Source: Parabacteroides faecis (GTDB lineage: Bacteria > Bacteroidota > Bacteroidia > Bacteroidales > Tannerellaceae). From it: a stretch of DNA of 64,000 nucleotides. Position numbers and translations under genes: made by a program. Location of the stretch: positions 62,001-126,000 of the forward strand of contig NZ_BMPB01000017.1 of NCBI RefSeq assembly GCF_014647375.1, in the 5' to 3' direction. The notes under the pieces are model-generated. The model saw only the letters and a program-made list of their open reading frames with translations. It did not search any database and was not told the DNA's origin. Shown piece by piece: positions 25,854-34,099 of the stretch. Numbering within the stretch: the first letter of the stretch is position 1; each line of letters starts with the position of its first letter.

Positions 25854-26867
25854 ATGAACGAGAATAAAAAGTTTTCGATCAGCAACATGATGTTGGCATT
25901 TATCACGGTATTGGTCGTGATCGGATTAGTCGCATTGACCGGTTTCTTTTTGCTTACTCCTCCTGATGATATTATTATGGGGCAGGCTGAAGCCAATCAG
26001 GTCCGTATTTCCGGGAAAGTTCCCGGACGGATCGAATCATATCGTTTTGACGAAGGAGATAAAGTAAAAGCCGGTGATACACTGGTTTATCTGAATACGC
26101 CGGAGGTGCTGGCAAAATTGCAACAGGCGGAAGCTGCTCAGAAAGCGGCTGAAGCGCAGAATGCCAAAGCAATCAAAGGAGCCCGTGCACAGGAAATAGC
26201 CGGAGCTTATGAAATGTGGCAGAAAGCACAGGCCGGTCTTGAAATAGCAAAGAAATCGTATACCCGTGTTCAGAATCTGTATGAAAAAGGCGTTATGTCT
26301 GCCCAGAAAAGAGATGAAGCGGAAGCGAATTATAAGGCGATGGTAGCCACGGAGAAAGCGGCAAAGTCACAGTATGATATGGCAATGGACGGTGCCCGTT
26401 CGGAAGACAAAGCAGCGGCTGCCGCCCTGGTTCAGCAGGCTGGCGGTGCTGTAGCCGAAGTGGAGTCTTATCTGAAAGAGTCGGCTTTGGTTTCACCGAT
26501 TGACGGTGAAGTATCCGAACGTTTCCCACAAGTGGGAGAGTTGGTCGGAACCGGTGCGCCGATCATGAATATTACAGACCTGAACGATATGTGGGTGTCA
26601 TTCAGTGTGCGTGAAGATCTGTTGAAAGATATCAAGATCGGATCGGAACTGAATGCTTTTATACCGGCACTCGACAATAAGCCTGTAAAACTGAAAGTAT
26701 ATTATATGAAAGATATGGGATCGTATGCTGCCTGGAAAGCGACAAAGACAACCGGACAGTTCGACTCTAAGACTTTCGAAGTGCGTGCACGTCCGCAGGA
26801 GAAAATCGCTGATCTGCGTCCCGGCATGTCTGTTGTAATGAAGAAAAAAGGAAACGAAATATTATGA
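25854..26867 (+). CDS. HlyD-family periplasmic adaptor (membrane fusion protein)
   Basis: A 337-residue protein with one N-terminal transmembrane helix (about 16-37), a lipoyl-like half (VRISGKVPGRIESYRFDEGDKVKAGD), an Ala-rich alpha hairpin (about 80-200), the second lipoyl half ALVSPIDGEVSERF, and a beta-barrel domain. It links the inner-membrane ABC-2 permeases to TolC. Its last codons overlap the next gene's start by 4 nt. Confidence 0.92.
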   Translation: MNENKKFSISNMMLAFITVLVVIGLVALTGFFLLTPPDDIIMGQAEANQVRISGKVPGRIESYRFDEGDKVKAGDTLVYLNTPEVLAKLQQAEAAQKAAEAQNAKAIKGARAQEIAGAYEMWQKAQAGLEIAKKSYTRVQNLYEKGVMSAQKRDEAEANYKAMVATEKAAKSQYDMAMDGARSEDKAAAAALVQQAGGAVAEVESYLKESALVSPIDGEVSERFPQVGELVGTGAPIMNITDLNDMWVSFSVREDLLKDIKIGSELNAFIPALDNKPVKLKVYYMKDMGSYAAWKATKTTGQFDSKTFEVRARPQEKIADLRPGMSVVMKKKGNEIL

Positions 26868-28042
26868 CCCTGAAGCAGAGTTTACATAGTATCTGGAATG
26901 TAGCGAAGCGGGAGATACACCGGCTGACATCGAAGCCGATCTATTTCTTCTGTATGCTGATCGCTCCGGTTCTCTGTGTCGTCTTCTTCCTGTCACTGAT
27001 GCAGGAGGGGTTGCCAACCAATTTGCCGATCGCAGTGGTCGACATGGATGGTTCTGCCACTTCCCGCAACCTGATCCGGCAGCTGGATGCTTTTGAGCAG
27101 ACAGAGGTTGTTTATAAGACTGCAACATTCGATGATGCACGCCGGGAAATGCAAAAAGGAAATGTATATGGAATTTTCTATATACCGAAAGATTTTGCCG
27201 TGGAAGCGACTACGGGAAAACAACCGACGTTGTCTTTTTATACGAACGGAACTTATCTGATTGCTGCTTCCCTGCTTTTCAGGGATATGAAGACAATGTC
27301 TGTTCTGGCGGGTGCTTCAGTCGGTTTGCAGACTGGACTGGCGAAAGGATATACGACCGACCAGATCATGGGGCAACTTCAACCTGTGGTTGTAGATACA
27401 CATGCGCTCGGTAATCCCTGGCTGAACTATTCCGTTTACCTGAATAATACGATTTTGCCGGGTGTGCTCCAGTTGATGATCTTCTTGGTGACGGTTTTCA
27501 GTATCGGAACGGAACTGAAATACTCGACAGCCCGTCAATGGCTACAGACCGGAGGCAACTCGTTTACATTAAGTCTGTTGGGGAAACTTTTGCCGCAAAC
27601 GGTTATTTTCACGGTAATAGCTTTATTGTGCTGTTCCGCTCTATATGGTTTTAATGCGTTCCCGTTGAATAGCGGATGGATGCCTATGATCGTTGCTTTG
27701 TTCCTGCTGGTCATTGCCTCGCAGGCTGTAGGTGTATTTATGATCGGGGCATTGCCGACTTTACGTCTGGGACTGAGTTTTGCCAGTTTGTTCGGTATGA
27801 TCGCTTTTTCAATTGTCGGCTTTTCCTTTCCGGTTCTGGGTATGGACCCGACATTGCAGGCTTTGAGTACCTTATTTCCCCTTCGTCATTATTTCCTGAT
27901 CTATGTGGATCAGGCATTGAATGGGAGAGACCTGTTTTATTCATGGACTGAGTATGCCTGGTTGATCGGTTTTCTGATCTTGCCGTTCCTGATCGGAAAA
28001 CATCTCAAAAATGCATTGCTGTACTTTAAGTATATTCCGTAA
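26864..28042 (+). CDS. ABC-2 type transporter permease
   Basis: A 392-residue permease: one helix at about 25-45, a large periplasmic domain (about 50-180, with LPIAVVDMDGSATSRNLIRQLDAF), then five to six helices in the C-terminal half. This is the YhiI/YbhR-like ABC-2 architecture that normally pairs with a second such subunit, encoded next, and with an ATPase. No ATPase gene lies in this operon. Translation is coupled to the adaptor gene through the ATGA overlap. Confidence 0.9.
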   Translation: MTLKQSLHSIWNVAKREIHRLTSKPIYFFCMLIAPVLCVVFFLSLMQEGLPTNLPIAVVDMDGSATSRNLIRQLDAFEQTEVVYKTATFDDARREMQKGNVYGIFYIPKDFAVEATTGKQPTLSFYTNGTYLIAASLLFRDMKTMSVLAGASVGLQTGLAKGYTTDQIMGQLQPVVVDTHALGNPWLNYSVYLNNTILPGVLQLMIFLVTVFSIGTELKYSTARQWLQTGGNSFTLSLLGKLLPQTVIFTVIALLCCSALYGFNAFPLNSGWMPMIVALFLLVIASQAVGVFMIGALPTLRLGLSFASLFGMIAFSIVGFSFPVLGMDPTLQALSTLFPLRHYFLIYVDQALNGRDLFYSWTEYAWLIGFLILPFLIGKHLKNALLYFKYIP

Positions 28043-28053
28043 AACTGAAAGTA

Positions 28054-29304
28054 ATGAAAAGAGAACATCGTTTACGATATATAATCAAAGAAGGCATTCA
28101 GGATACCTTTTTTATCTGGAAAGACGAGCTGAAGAACGTCTTCAAAGACTCGGGAGTAATGATCTTTTTCTTCCTGGTTCCGTTCGTCTATCCGCTATTG
28201 TATGCCTTTATTTACAATAACGAAGTGGTGCATGATGCCAAGATGGTAGTGGTGGACCAATCGGACTCGTATCTGAGCCGCGAATATATCCGTAAGGTGG
28301 ATGCGACGGCCGATGTGAAGGTGGTTGCCGTATGTGCGGATATGGAAGAAGCAAAGCGGATGCTGGATGAGAAGAAGGCATACGGGATATTGTATTTTCC
28401 CAGTGAGTTCAGTAAAAATATACATAAAGGAAAGCAGGCGACCGTTTCGCTTTATTGCGATATGAGTGCTTTGTTGTTTTATAAAGCGTTCCTGTTGGCT
28501 ACCACCGAAGTCTCACTTGAGATAGGAAAGGAGTTACGGGCACAGAACAACCCGTCGTCGACGATAGAACAGGAGAAGATTACGATCAACCCTATTCCGT
28601 ATGAATCGGTCGCTTTATTTAATTCGCAGAACGGGTTTGCCAGTTTCCTTGTACCGGCTATCCTGATTCTGGTTATCCAGCAGACACTGATTCTGGGAAT
28701 TGGTATGTTGGGAGGAACGGCGCGGGAGAAAAATCGTTTTCACAGCCTGGTCCCTATCAGCCGTCATTTTAACGGGACATTACGTATCGTATTCGGAAAA
28801 TCGCTTACCTATATATTATTATATGTGGTCGTTTGTATCTGGGCATTGGCGGTGGTCCCGAAATTATTCTCATTGCCGCAGGTAGGGGAACCGTGGACTG
28901 TCATGCTGTTTGTTTTGCCTTATTTGTTTGCTTCTATCTTTTTATCTATGACATTATCCGGTTTCATGACAAGCCGCGAATCGCCGATGCTGGTATTTGT
29001 ATTTACCTCGGTGATCCTGTTGTTTATTTCCGGTGTGTCCTGGCCCAAGGAAGCGATTCCTCCGTTCTGGAAAGCAATAGGTTATTTGTTTCCATCCACG
29101 CCTGGAATACAAGGGTTTATCCGTATCAATACGGCAGGAGCCACATTGAATGAAGTAGCTCACGAATACCGTACGCTTTGGGTGCAGGCTGGAGTCTATT
29201 TTATTACTTCCTGTATGATTTACAGGTATCAGATTATGCGCAGCCGGAAACTGATAATAAAACAATATCGATACATGAAGATGCAACGAATGATGCATAG
29301 ATAA
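28054..29304 (+). CDS. ABC-2 type transporter permease, second subunit
   Basis: A 416-residue paralogue of the preceding permease: helix near 30-50, periplasmic domain containing AKMVVVDQSDSYLSREYIRKVDA, then a C-terminal membrane domain. It starts 11 nt after its partner and is the last gene of the export operon. Together they likely form the heterodimeric inner-membrane channel; the energy source is missing locally. Confidence 0.9.
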   Translation: MKREHRLRYIIKEGIQDTFFIWKDELKNVFKDSGVMIFFFLVPFVYPLLYAFIYNNEVVHDAKMVVVDQSDSYLSREYIRKVDATADVKVVAVCADMEEAKRMLDEKKAYGILYFPSEFSKNIHKGKQATVSLYCDMSALLFYKAFLLATTEVSLEIGKELRAQNNPSSTIEQEKITINPIPYESVALFNSQNGFASFLVPAILILVIQQTLILGIGMLGGTAREKNRFHSLVPISRHFNGTLRIVFGKSLTYILLYVVVCIWALAVVPKLFSLPQVGEPWTVMLFVLPYLFASIFLSMTLSGFMTSRESPMLVFVFTSVILLFISGVSWPKEAIPPFWKAIGYLFPSTPGIQGFIRINTAGATLNEVAHEYRTLWVQAGVYFITSCMIYRYQIMRSRKLIIKQYRYMKMQRMMHR

Positions 29305-29319
29305 TCAAAAGTGGTCTTT

Positions 29320-29374
29320 TTGATGGATTTTAACGAAATAATGTTAGAATCCATCAAATATAGTCTTACTTTTG
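29320..29374 (+). promoter_or_regulatory. Operator-like inverted repeat and promoter of the secreted isomerase gene
   Basis: TTGATGGATT and TAAC at 29320-29334 pair with GTTA and AATCCATCAA at 29343-29357. A -7 box TACTTTTG follows at 29367-29374. The palindrome covers the -33 region and has no T run after it, so an operator is more likely than a terminator, though it could weakly end the export operon. Confidence 0.5.
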
Positions 29375-29408
29375 TACAGATTCTCAATCAAACTTAATTT
29401 TTAGTACT

Positions 29409-30281
29409 ATGCAGAACAGACGTAACTTTTTGAAGCAAGCTTCATTGTTGCTTGCAGGAGGTTTAGTTGCACCTCAGTTATTATCTTCTTGTGCCGAAAA
29501 ATCGAAGAAACATATCGGTTTACAGTTGTATTCTTTAAGAGACCTTGTAAAAGACGAAGGTATTCAGAAGGTTTTGGAAACAGCTTCCAAAATAGGATAT
29601 ACAAATCTGGAAACAGCCGGTTATGACAATGGTAAGATTTATGGTATGGCCCCGGCCGAATTCAAGAAAATGTGTAATGATCTTGGTATGAAGTGTACAA
29701 GTGCCCATCTGGGACAAGCTTTTACCAAAGAAAAGGAAGCAGAAGTAATGAGTTGGTGGGATCAGGCGATCGATGCTCATAACGAACTCGGCGTAAAATA
29801 TATGGTTCAGCCCTGGATGCCGGTCAATGATGAAACGACATTGGATGACCTGAAGATGTATTGCGATTATTTCAATACGGTTGGTTATAAGACTGCAGCT
29901 GCCAGTATCGCTTTCGGGTATCATAACCATAACTTCGAATTCCGTAAAATTGGCGATCAGTTGATCTACGACTTCCTGTTGGATAACGTAAGTCCGAATC
30001 ATGTATTCTTCCAGATGGACGTTTATTGGGTGAAAGAAGGCGGTGCCGACCCTGTTGCTTATCTGAAAGCTCGCCCCAGCCAGTTCAAGACTATCCATAT
30101 TAAGGATGACAAGGAAATTGGTGCCAGCGGCAAGATCGATTTCAAACCGATTTTCGACCAGATGTATGCTAATAACGTAAAAGACTGGTATGTTGAAGTT
30201 GAACAATATACCAATAACGATCCGGTAGCTAGTTGCCAGGAAAGTTTCGACTTCCTGAACAATGCGGATTTTGTGAAATAA
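29409..30281 (+). CDS. Exported sugar phosphate isomerase/epimerase-like TIM barrel protein
   Basis: A 290-residue protein of the xylose isomerase-like TIM barrel family. The N-terminus has both a twin-arginine motif (RRNFLKQASLLLAGG) and a lipobox-like LLSSC near residue 28, so it may be exported folded and lipidated. Metal-site candidates include YHNHNFEF (about 178-185), MDVYWVKEGG, HIKD and EVEQY. Relatives in Bacteroidetes are annotated as sugar isomerases or epimerases, but few are characterised, and a periplasmic location makes a free sugar or inositol a more likely substrate than a phosphosugar. It has its own promoter and terminator. Confidence 0.85.
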   Translation: MQNRRNFLKQASLLLAGGLVAPQLLSSCAEKSKKHIGLQLYSLRDLVKDEGIQKVLETASKIGYTNLETAGYDNGKIYGMAPAEFKKMCNDLGMKCTSAHLGQAFTKEKEAEVMSWWDQAIDAHNELGVKYMVQPWMPVNDETTLDDLKMYCDYFNTVGYKTAAASIAFGYHNHNFEFRKIGDQLIYDFLLDNVSPNHVFFQMDVYWVKEGGADPVAYLKARPSQFKTIHIKDDKEIGASGKIDFKPIFDQMYANNVKDWYVEVEQYTNNDPVASCQESFDFLNNADFVK

Positions 30282-30308
30282 ATAATTTACGAATATTCAT
30301 TCGTTATG

Positions 30309-30357
30309 AAAGCGATGTTTATCGGTGATTATCCGGTGAACATCGCTTTTTTGTTTT
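30309..30357. terminator. Bidirectional terminator between convergent genes
   Basis: AAAGCGATGTT pairs with AACATCGCTTT, followed by TTTTGTTTT. It serves the isomerase gene and possibly the convergent HAD gene. Confidence 0.85.
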
Positions 30358-30374
30358 GAAAATAATTGTCTGTG

Positions 30375-31124
30375 CTAATTGCCCGATTTCTTAATACATT
30401 CCATAATATTATTCCAATCCTTTGCCAGACTTGTCATATCCGGATACAACAGGTCTGCCCCCGCATCCAGCAATACTTTATCCGGCAGCGGTCCTGTATT
30501 GACTGCAATCGTAAAAATACCGGCAGCGACACCGGCTTCTACCCCCATCGGGGCATTCTCTACGACAAAAGCTTCATTGGCCTTTACTCCGGCTTTCTCC
30601 AGTCCCATCAGGTAAGGTTCAGGATGAGGCTTTCCGTATTTTACATCAAAGGCCGTTACCATCTTCTCACGTGTGAAATATCCCGGATAAGTATGTTCCA
30701 GCTTATTGATAAGGCTATGTTGTCCGGAACCGGTAACGACTAACGTCTGTAAGCCCGCGTTTTTAACTGCAGCCAGGACATCTGCTGCCCCAGTCATCGC
30801 TTTCCCGTCATTGTACCGGTTGAAAAACGTTGCTTTCTCTTCGTATATTTCTTTCTTTTCTTTCTCGGTCGCATCGCGCTGGAAAGTACGTTGGTATAGT
30901 TCGTTGATAGTACTGTCTCCGGTACGTCCTTCATACATGTAAAAGTCTTCTTCTACAGCCTGCAGGTGATGGTTCATAGCTGTTTCATGCCAGGCACGGG
31001 CATGAAAACGCATAGAGTCGTATAAGACACCATCCATATCGAAAAGTACAGCTTTGGGAGAGAGGCAATTCTGCTTAGTCTTTAGCAGATAACGGTTGAT
31101 AGCTTCTTGTATCATTCTGTTCAT
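30375..31124 (-). CDS. HAD-superfamily sugar phosphatase/phosphomutase-like protein
   Basis: A 249-residue beta-phosphoglucomutase-like HAD enzyme. Motif I is FDMDGVLYDS (about 28-37), motif II includes VVTGSGQ, the lysine of motif III is in KYGKPHPEPY, and motif IV is VVENAPMGVEAG. The helical cap sits between motifs I and II. It should remove or move phosphate on a small phosphosugar; the substrate cannot be told. Single gene with its own minus-strand promoter. Confidence 0.9.
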   Translation of the reverse strand: MNRMIQEAINRYLLKTKQNCLSPKAVLFDMDGVLYDSMRFHARAWHETAMNHHLQAVEEDFYMYEGRTGDSTINELYQRTFQRDATEKEKKEIYEEKATFFNRYNDGKAMTGAADVLAAVKNAGLQTLVVTGSGQHSLINKLEHTYPGYFTREKMVTAFDVKYGKPHPEPYLMGLEKAGVKANEAFVVENAPMGVEAGVAAGIFTIAVNTGPLPDKVLLDAGADLLYPDMTSLAKDWNNIMECIKKSGN

Positions 31125-31143
31125 ATTCTTATATATATCTTTG

Positions 31144-31182
31144 CAAAGTTACGAAATTTCTTATTCTTATTTCCTATCTTTG
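31144..31182. promoter_or_regulatory. Divergent, overlapping promoters
   Basis: Minus-strand TAACTTTG at 31144-31151 serves the HAD gene. Plus-strand TATCTTTG at 31175-31182 serves the barrel-like protein. The two -7 boxes are only 23 nt apart and face so that each promoter's upstream region covers the other. Confidence 0.6.
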
Positions 31183-31231
31183 ATGTGAACAACCCGTAAA
31201 AACAGGGTGCGGTAATAACGATTAAAAACTG

Positions 31232-31843
31232 ATGAGTATGAAGAAGAGTTTACTATTGTTATCGATGATGCTGTTTGCTTTCTGTTTTCAGAGCAAAGCT
31301 CAGGACTGGATGGATCTGCAGCATGAAGTTTCTTTGAGTTACGGTGGTCTGCCGGTAGTCGACTTGTTACATCATTATGAGAATTATTTCGACCCATCGA
31401 CTGAATCGGTCAATTTGTATGATGATAAAGGCAAGTTCGGAGCACTGAATATCAGCTATATCTTTTATCCTGATGAGGATTGGGGAATTGGATTGGTATA
31501 TTCTTATACAAATAGCGACAAGCGTATTATTGCGAATGAAAAGATTGTCGGAGACTTCGTAAGTTCTTTCCACTCCATCTGTCCTTCTTTTAAGTATAAT
31601 TGGTATAACTACAACTTTGTCACGTTATATTCACGTTTGAATGCAGGTGTCGCTATTGCTACGGCCAAAGCCTCTTTTATCAACGAAGAGAACCGTCCGG
31701 ATGAAGAAACAAAGGTGAAAGCATTCTTCATGTATCAGGTTTCCCCGATCGGTATTGAACTGGGACGGCAGATAGCCGGATTTGTCGAAGTCGGTTTCGG
31801 TCATATGGGTACTGCGATGGCTGGAATACGGTATAGAATGTAA
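31232..31843 (+). CDS. Secreted protein, probable small outer-membrane beta-barrel
   Basis: A 203-residue protein with a signal peptide (MKKSLLLLSMMLFAFCF, cleavage near SKAQ). Start is the ATG at 31232 or the in-frame one at 31238. The mature part alternates aromatic and polar residues in strand-like stretches (FGALNISYIFYPDEDWGIGLVYSYT) and ends in an aromatic-poor RYRM strand. This resembles small outer-membrane barrels of Bacteroidetes. No specific function is assignable. It is followed by a stem-loop terminator. Confidence 0.78.
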   Translation: MSMKKSLLLLSMMLFAFCFQSKAQDWMDLQHEVSLSYGGLPVVDLLHHYENYFDPSTESVNLYDDKGKFGALNISYIFYPDEDWGIGLVYSYTNSDKRIIANEKIVGDFVSSFHSICPSFKYNWYNYNFVTLYSRLNAGVAIATAKASFINEENRPDEETKVKAFFMYQVSPIGIELGRQIAGFVEVGFGHMGTAMAGIRYRM

Positions 31844-31920
31844 AAAATATAGTATTTGATAAATTTAATTTATTTCCGTTTAATAGTATCGGATTTGGTA
31901 GGCTAGTTAAGTCGTACTAT

Positions 31921-31967
31921 AAAATAGCCGTTGATATATCGCGAAAGGCGTATATTAACGGCTTTTA
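31921..31967 (+). terminator. Probable terminator after the barrel-like protein gene
   Basis: AAAATAGCCGTT with ATATA pairs with TATAT and AACGGCTTTT, followed by AATTTT. Confidence 0.6.
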
Positions 31968-32172
31968 ATTTTGAACAGAGTTCGATTAGAACTCTGTTAA
32001 TGTTGCCGTAAAACTAATGAATAAATCTAAATAAATACCCTGTTTGACTTAAAAATAACTGTCAAACGATGATTTTTATTCCAAGGGGGAGACCTAAATT
32101 GATTTTTTTGTATATCAAGATTACTAAAGGCTGCAAAAAAAGAATGAGTTCTAATCGAACTCATTCAAAATT
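31967..32172. repeat. Pair of self-palindromic repeats in inverted orientation
   Basis: GAGTTCGATTAGAACTC at 31978-31994 and its reverse complement at 32146-32162 are each palindromic around a 5-nt centre. AATTTTGAA at 31967 and TTCAAAATT at 32164 extend the match outward. Between them GTTTGAC at 32042 and GTCAAAC at 32061 form another inverted repeat. The 151-bp spacer holds no clear -7 box. This is most of the 336-nt gap between genes. Confidence 0.6.
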
Positions 32173-32179
32173 TAGTAAT

Positions 32180-32428
32180 ATGGCATCAGAAGAACTGAAA
32201 ATGTGCAATATCACAGGAAAACTCATACCTAACAAATTGATCGAAAGAGAAGATGATTTCACATTAAATGTAATTTATTTAGCAAACAGGAAAGTTAAAT
32301 GTCTTTGTATGTTTTTTGCTAAGAGTAACGGTCAGTTTATCCCATCAGAATTGGGGAGTGCTTACAAGGGTATAGAAACTCAAGCTTTAACAGAACTCTA
32401 TTCTTTATTCTGTTTGGAAATAGAATAA
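32180..32428 (+). CDS. Small hypothetical protein
   Basis: An 82-residue open frame starting MASEELKMCNITGK, in an AT-rich stretch. In-frame starts further upstream (32069, 32144) would run through the inverted repeat, so the ATG at 32180 is chosen. It has four Cys and mixed charged and hydrophobic residues, no signal peptide and no membrane segment. I do not recognise it. It could be a real small gene or a remnant. Confidence 0.4.
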   Translation: MASEELKMCNITGKLIPNKLIEREDDFTLNVIYLANRKVKCLCMFFAKSNGQFIPSELGSAYKGIETQALTELYSLFCLEIE

Positions 32429-32565
32429 ATTGGTATATGATGACTGTATAGAATTGGCCCTGATATAAATTCTCTGAGTATCCCGACCAAATCTGACTTT
32501 TGATATTATTTTATGAGATAGTAGTTCTTCCTTTAGTAGTCAAATTTATTATAATTCAGAAAGAT

Positions 32566-34086
32566 ATGAAAAGAGTATATTTTTATTTATTGTTAGTCTT
32601 ATTGTTTAATTGCACTTTCATCTGTGCCCAAAAAAACAAAGGATATATTATTAATATTGAAGGAGAAAAGATTTATGTAGACCTGACTTCTCCGGTAATA
32701 AGTGTAGGTGATGAATTAGGCGTTTATGTAGCCGGAGGTTATATGACTCATCCTGTTACTAAGCAAAGAGTCAAAAAAGCAGATGAACTAATTTGTAAAA
32801 TGGTGATCAGTAGTATATATGCTGATTATTCAATAGCTCTAGCACATGATCCGTCTTCTCTTAATAAAATAAAAGCAGGTCAGGTAGTACAGCTAATAGA
32901 AAAGGCAACAAAGAAAATCGATAATAGTTCCCCTGTTACATTATCTGTTTCTTCAAACTCAGATATGTCGGCCTACAAAAAAAATCCTGCGAATAGTAAT
33001 ACGAGTATGGAAAATGATGATAGGATAGCTGTTGTTATTGCACCGGCAGAAATAAATGATGTTGTCAATTCTGGTCATTTTGGAGGTTATGTTGCTGATG
33101 TCTTAATGGAGCAATTATTAATGAATAATAAAGTTCGATTATTGGATCGTAGTGTTTTGAATGCGCAATTGGACGAAGTGGATCTTGCGGGTAATGCAAT
33201 TGATCCTTCGACTGCAATTCAAAGGGGGAAGATTGTAGGAGCACGTTATATAATCCAGGTTACGATGCAAAAGCCTGATGTTGTGAATATTCGTACGGGA
33301 ATACCTTTGGCTTCTGTTATGGGAGCTATAGGGATGGCAACTGGTAAGAATGTTGGTGCCCAATATGCCTCAAATATGCAAATGGGTAACTTGAAAGCTG
33401 CTGTAAACATAAGTACACGTGTAGTGGATTTACAAACAGGAGAAGTCCTTTTTATGACAAGTGGGACTGGAAAAGCACAAGGTAAAGCTCAATTGGCTCT
33501 AGAATATGGTGCATTAGGAGGAGCCGAAATCAATGGAGGGGCAGATGGATTCAAACAAACAATAACAGGGAAGGCTATCCAGAAAGCCTTTTTGATAATT
33601 GGGCGTAATCTGGATCAGTTTTTTAGTGGAGATATAGATAAAAAGGTCGTTGGTAGTGCTGGTGGTTTTGGTAATTATGGTCAAAATCTGGCATCTCGTG
33701 GTTCTAAGCTGTATCTGGGAACAGAGGCTTTGGACAAAGATGGCATACAGATGCTTTTTACAGATCGTCAGGATCTATTTTTTAGATATAAAAGTGCTAA
33801 AAAAACAAAAGCCTGGGGATTTGGTATTTTAACTGTAGGTATTGCAGGTGGAGCTGTAGCAGGTGCTGTGGCTGGATTGTCAGATACTGAAGGGACAACG
33901 GTCGGTTGTGTTATTGGAGGATGCGTTTTAGTAGGGATAACAGGTTTAACTTTATGTTGTATTTCATCCAATCGATCAATAAAGAATATAGTGAAAGACT
34001 ATAATAGATCTCAGGAGAAAACTGCTGACTGGCATCTGGATTTTACAACAAGTGGAAATGGGTTAGGGATTCGATTAATATTTTAA
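32566..34086 (+). CDS. CsgG/HfaB-family secreted protein
   Basis: A 506-residue protein with a signal peptide (about 1-22, ending ICAQ). Residues 24-115 form a module also found at the start of the next gene (GYIINIEGEKIYVDLTSP, HPVTKQRVKK). Residues about 150-360 resemble the CsgG curli-secretion domain: IAVVIAPAEIND, LMEQLLMNNKVRLLDRSVL, and GARYIIQVTM. A glycine/alanine-rich hydrophobic hairpin lies at about 415-465. CsgG proteins form outer-membrane pores or assemble surface structures, but this one lacks a lipobox Cys at the expected place. The ATG at 32500 in frame would add 22 residues before the signal and is disfavoured. Confidence 0.8.
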   Translation: MKRVYFYLLLVLLFNCTFICAQKNKGYIINIEGEKIYVDLTSPVISVGDELGVYVAGGYMTHPVTKQRVKKADELICKMVISSIYADYSIALAHDPSSLNKIKAGQVVQLIEKATKKIDNSSPVTLSVSSNSDMSAYKKNPANSNTSMENDDRIAVVIAPAEINDVVNSGHFGGYVADVLMEQLLMNNKVRLLDRSVLNAQLDEVDLAGNAIDPSTAIQRGKIVGARYIIQVTMQKPDVVNIRTGIPLASVMGAIGMATGKNVGAQYASNMQMGNLKAAVNISTRVVDLQTGEVLFMTSGTGKAQGKAQLALEYGALGGAEINGGADGFKQTITGKAIQKAFLIIGRNLDQFFSGDIDKKVVGSAGGFGNYGQNLASRGSKLYLGTEALDKDGIQMLFTDRQDLFFRYKSAKKTKAWGFGILTVGIAGGAVAGAVAGLSDTEGTTVGCVIGGCVLVGITGLTLCCISSNRSIKNIVKDYNRSQEKTADWHLDFTTSGNGLGIRLIF

Positions 34087-34099
34087 TGTTATAAAAAGG

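Noticed and set aside
29535-30206. 223-residue minus-strand open frame opposite the exported isomerase gene
   Set aside because: Shadow of a strong gene with signal peptide, promoter and terminator; no coding features of its own.
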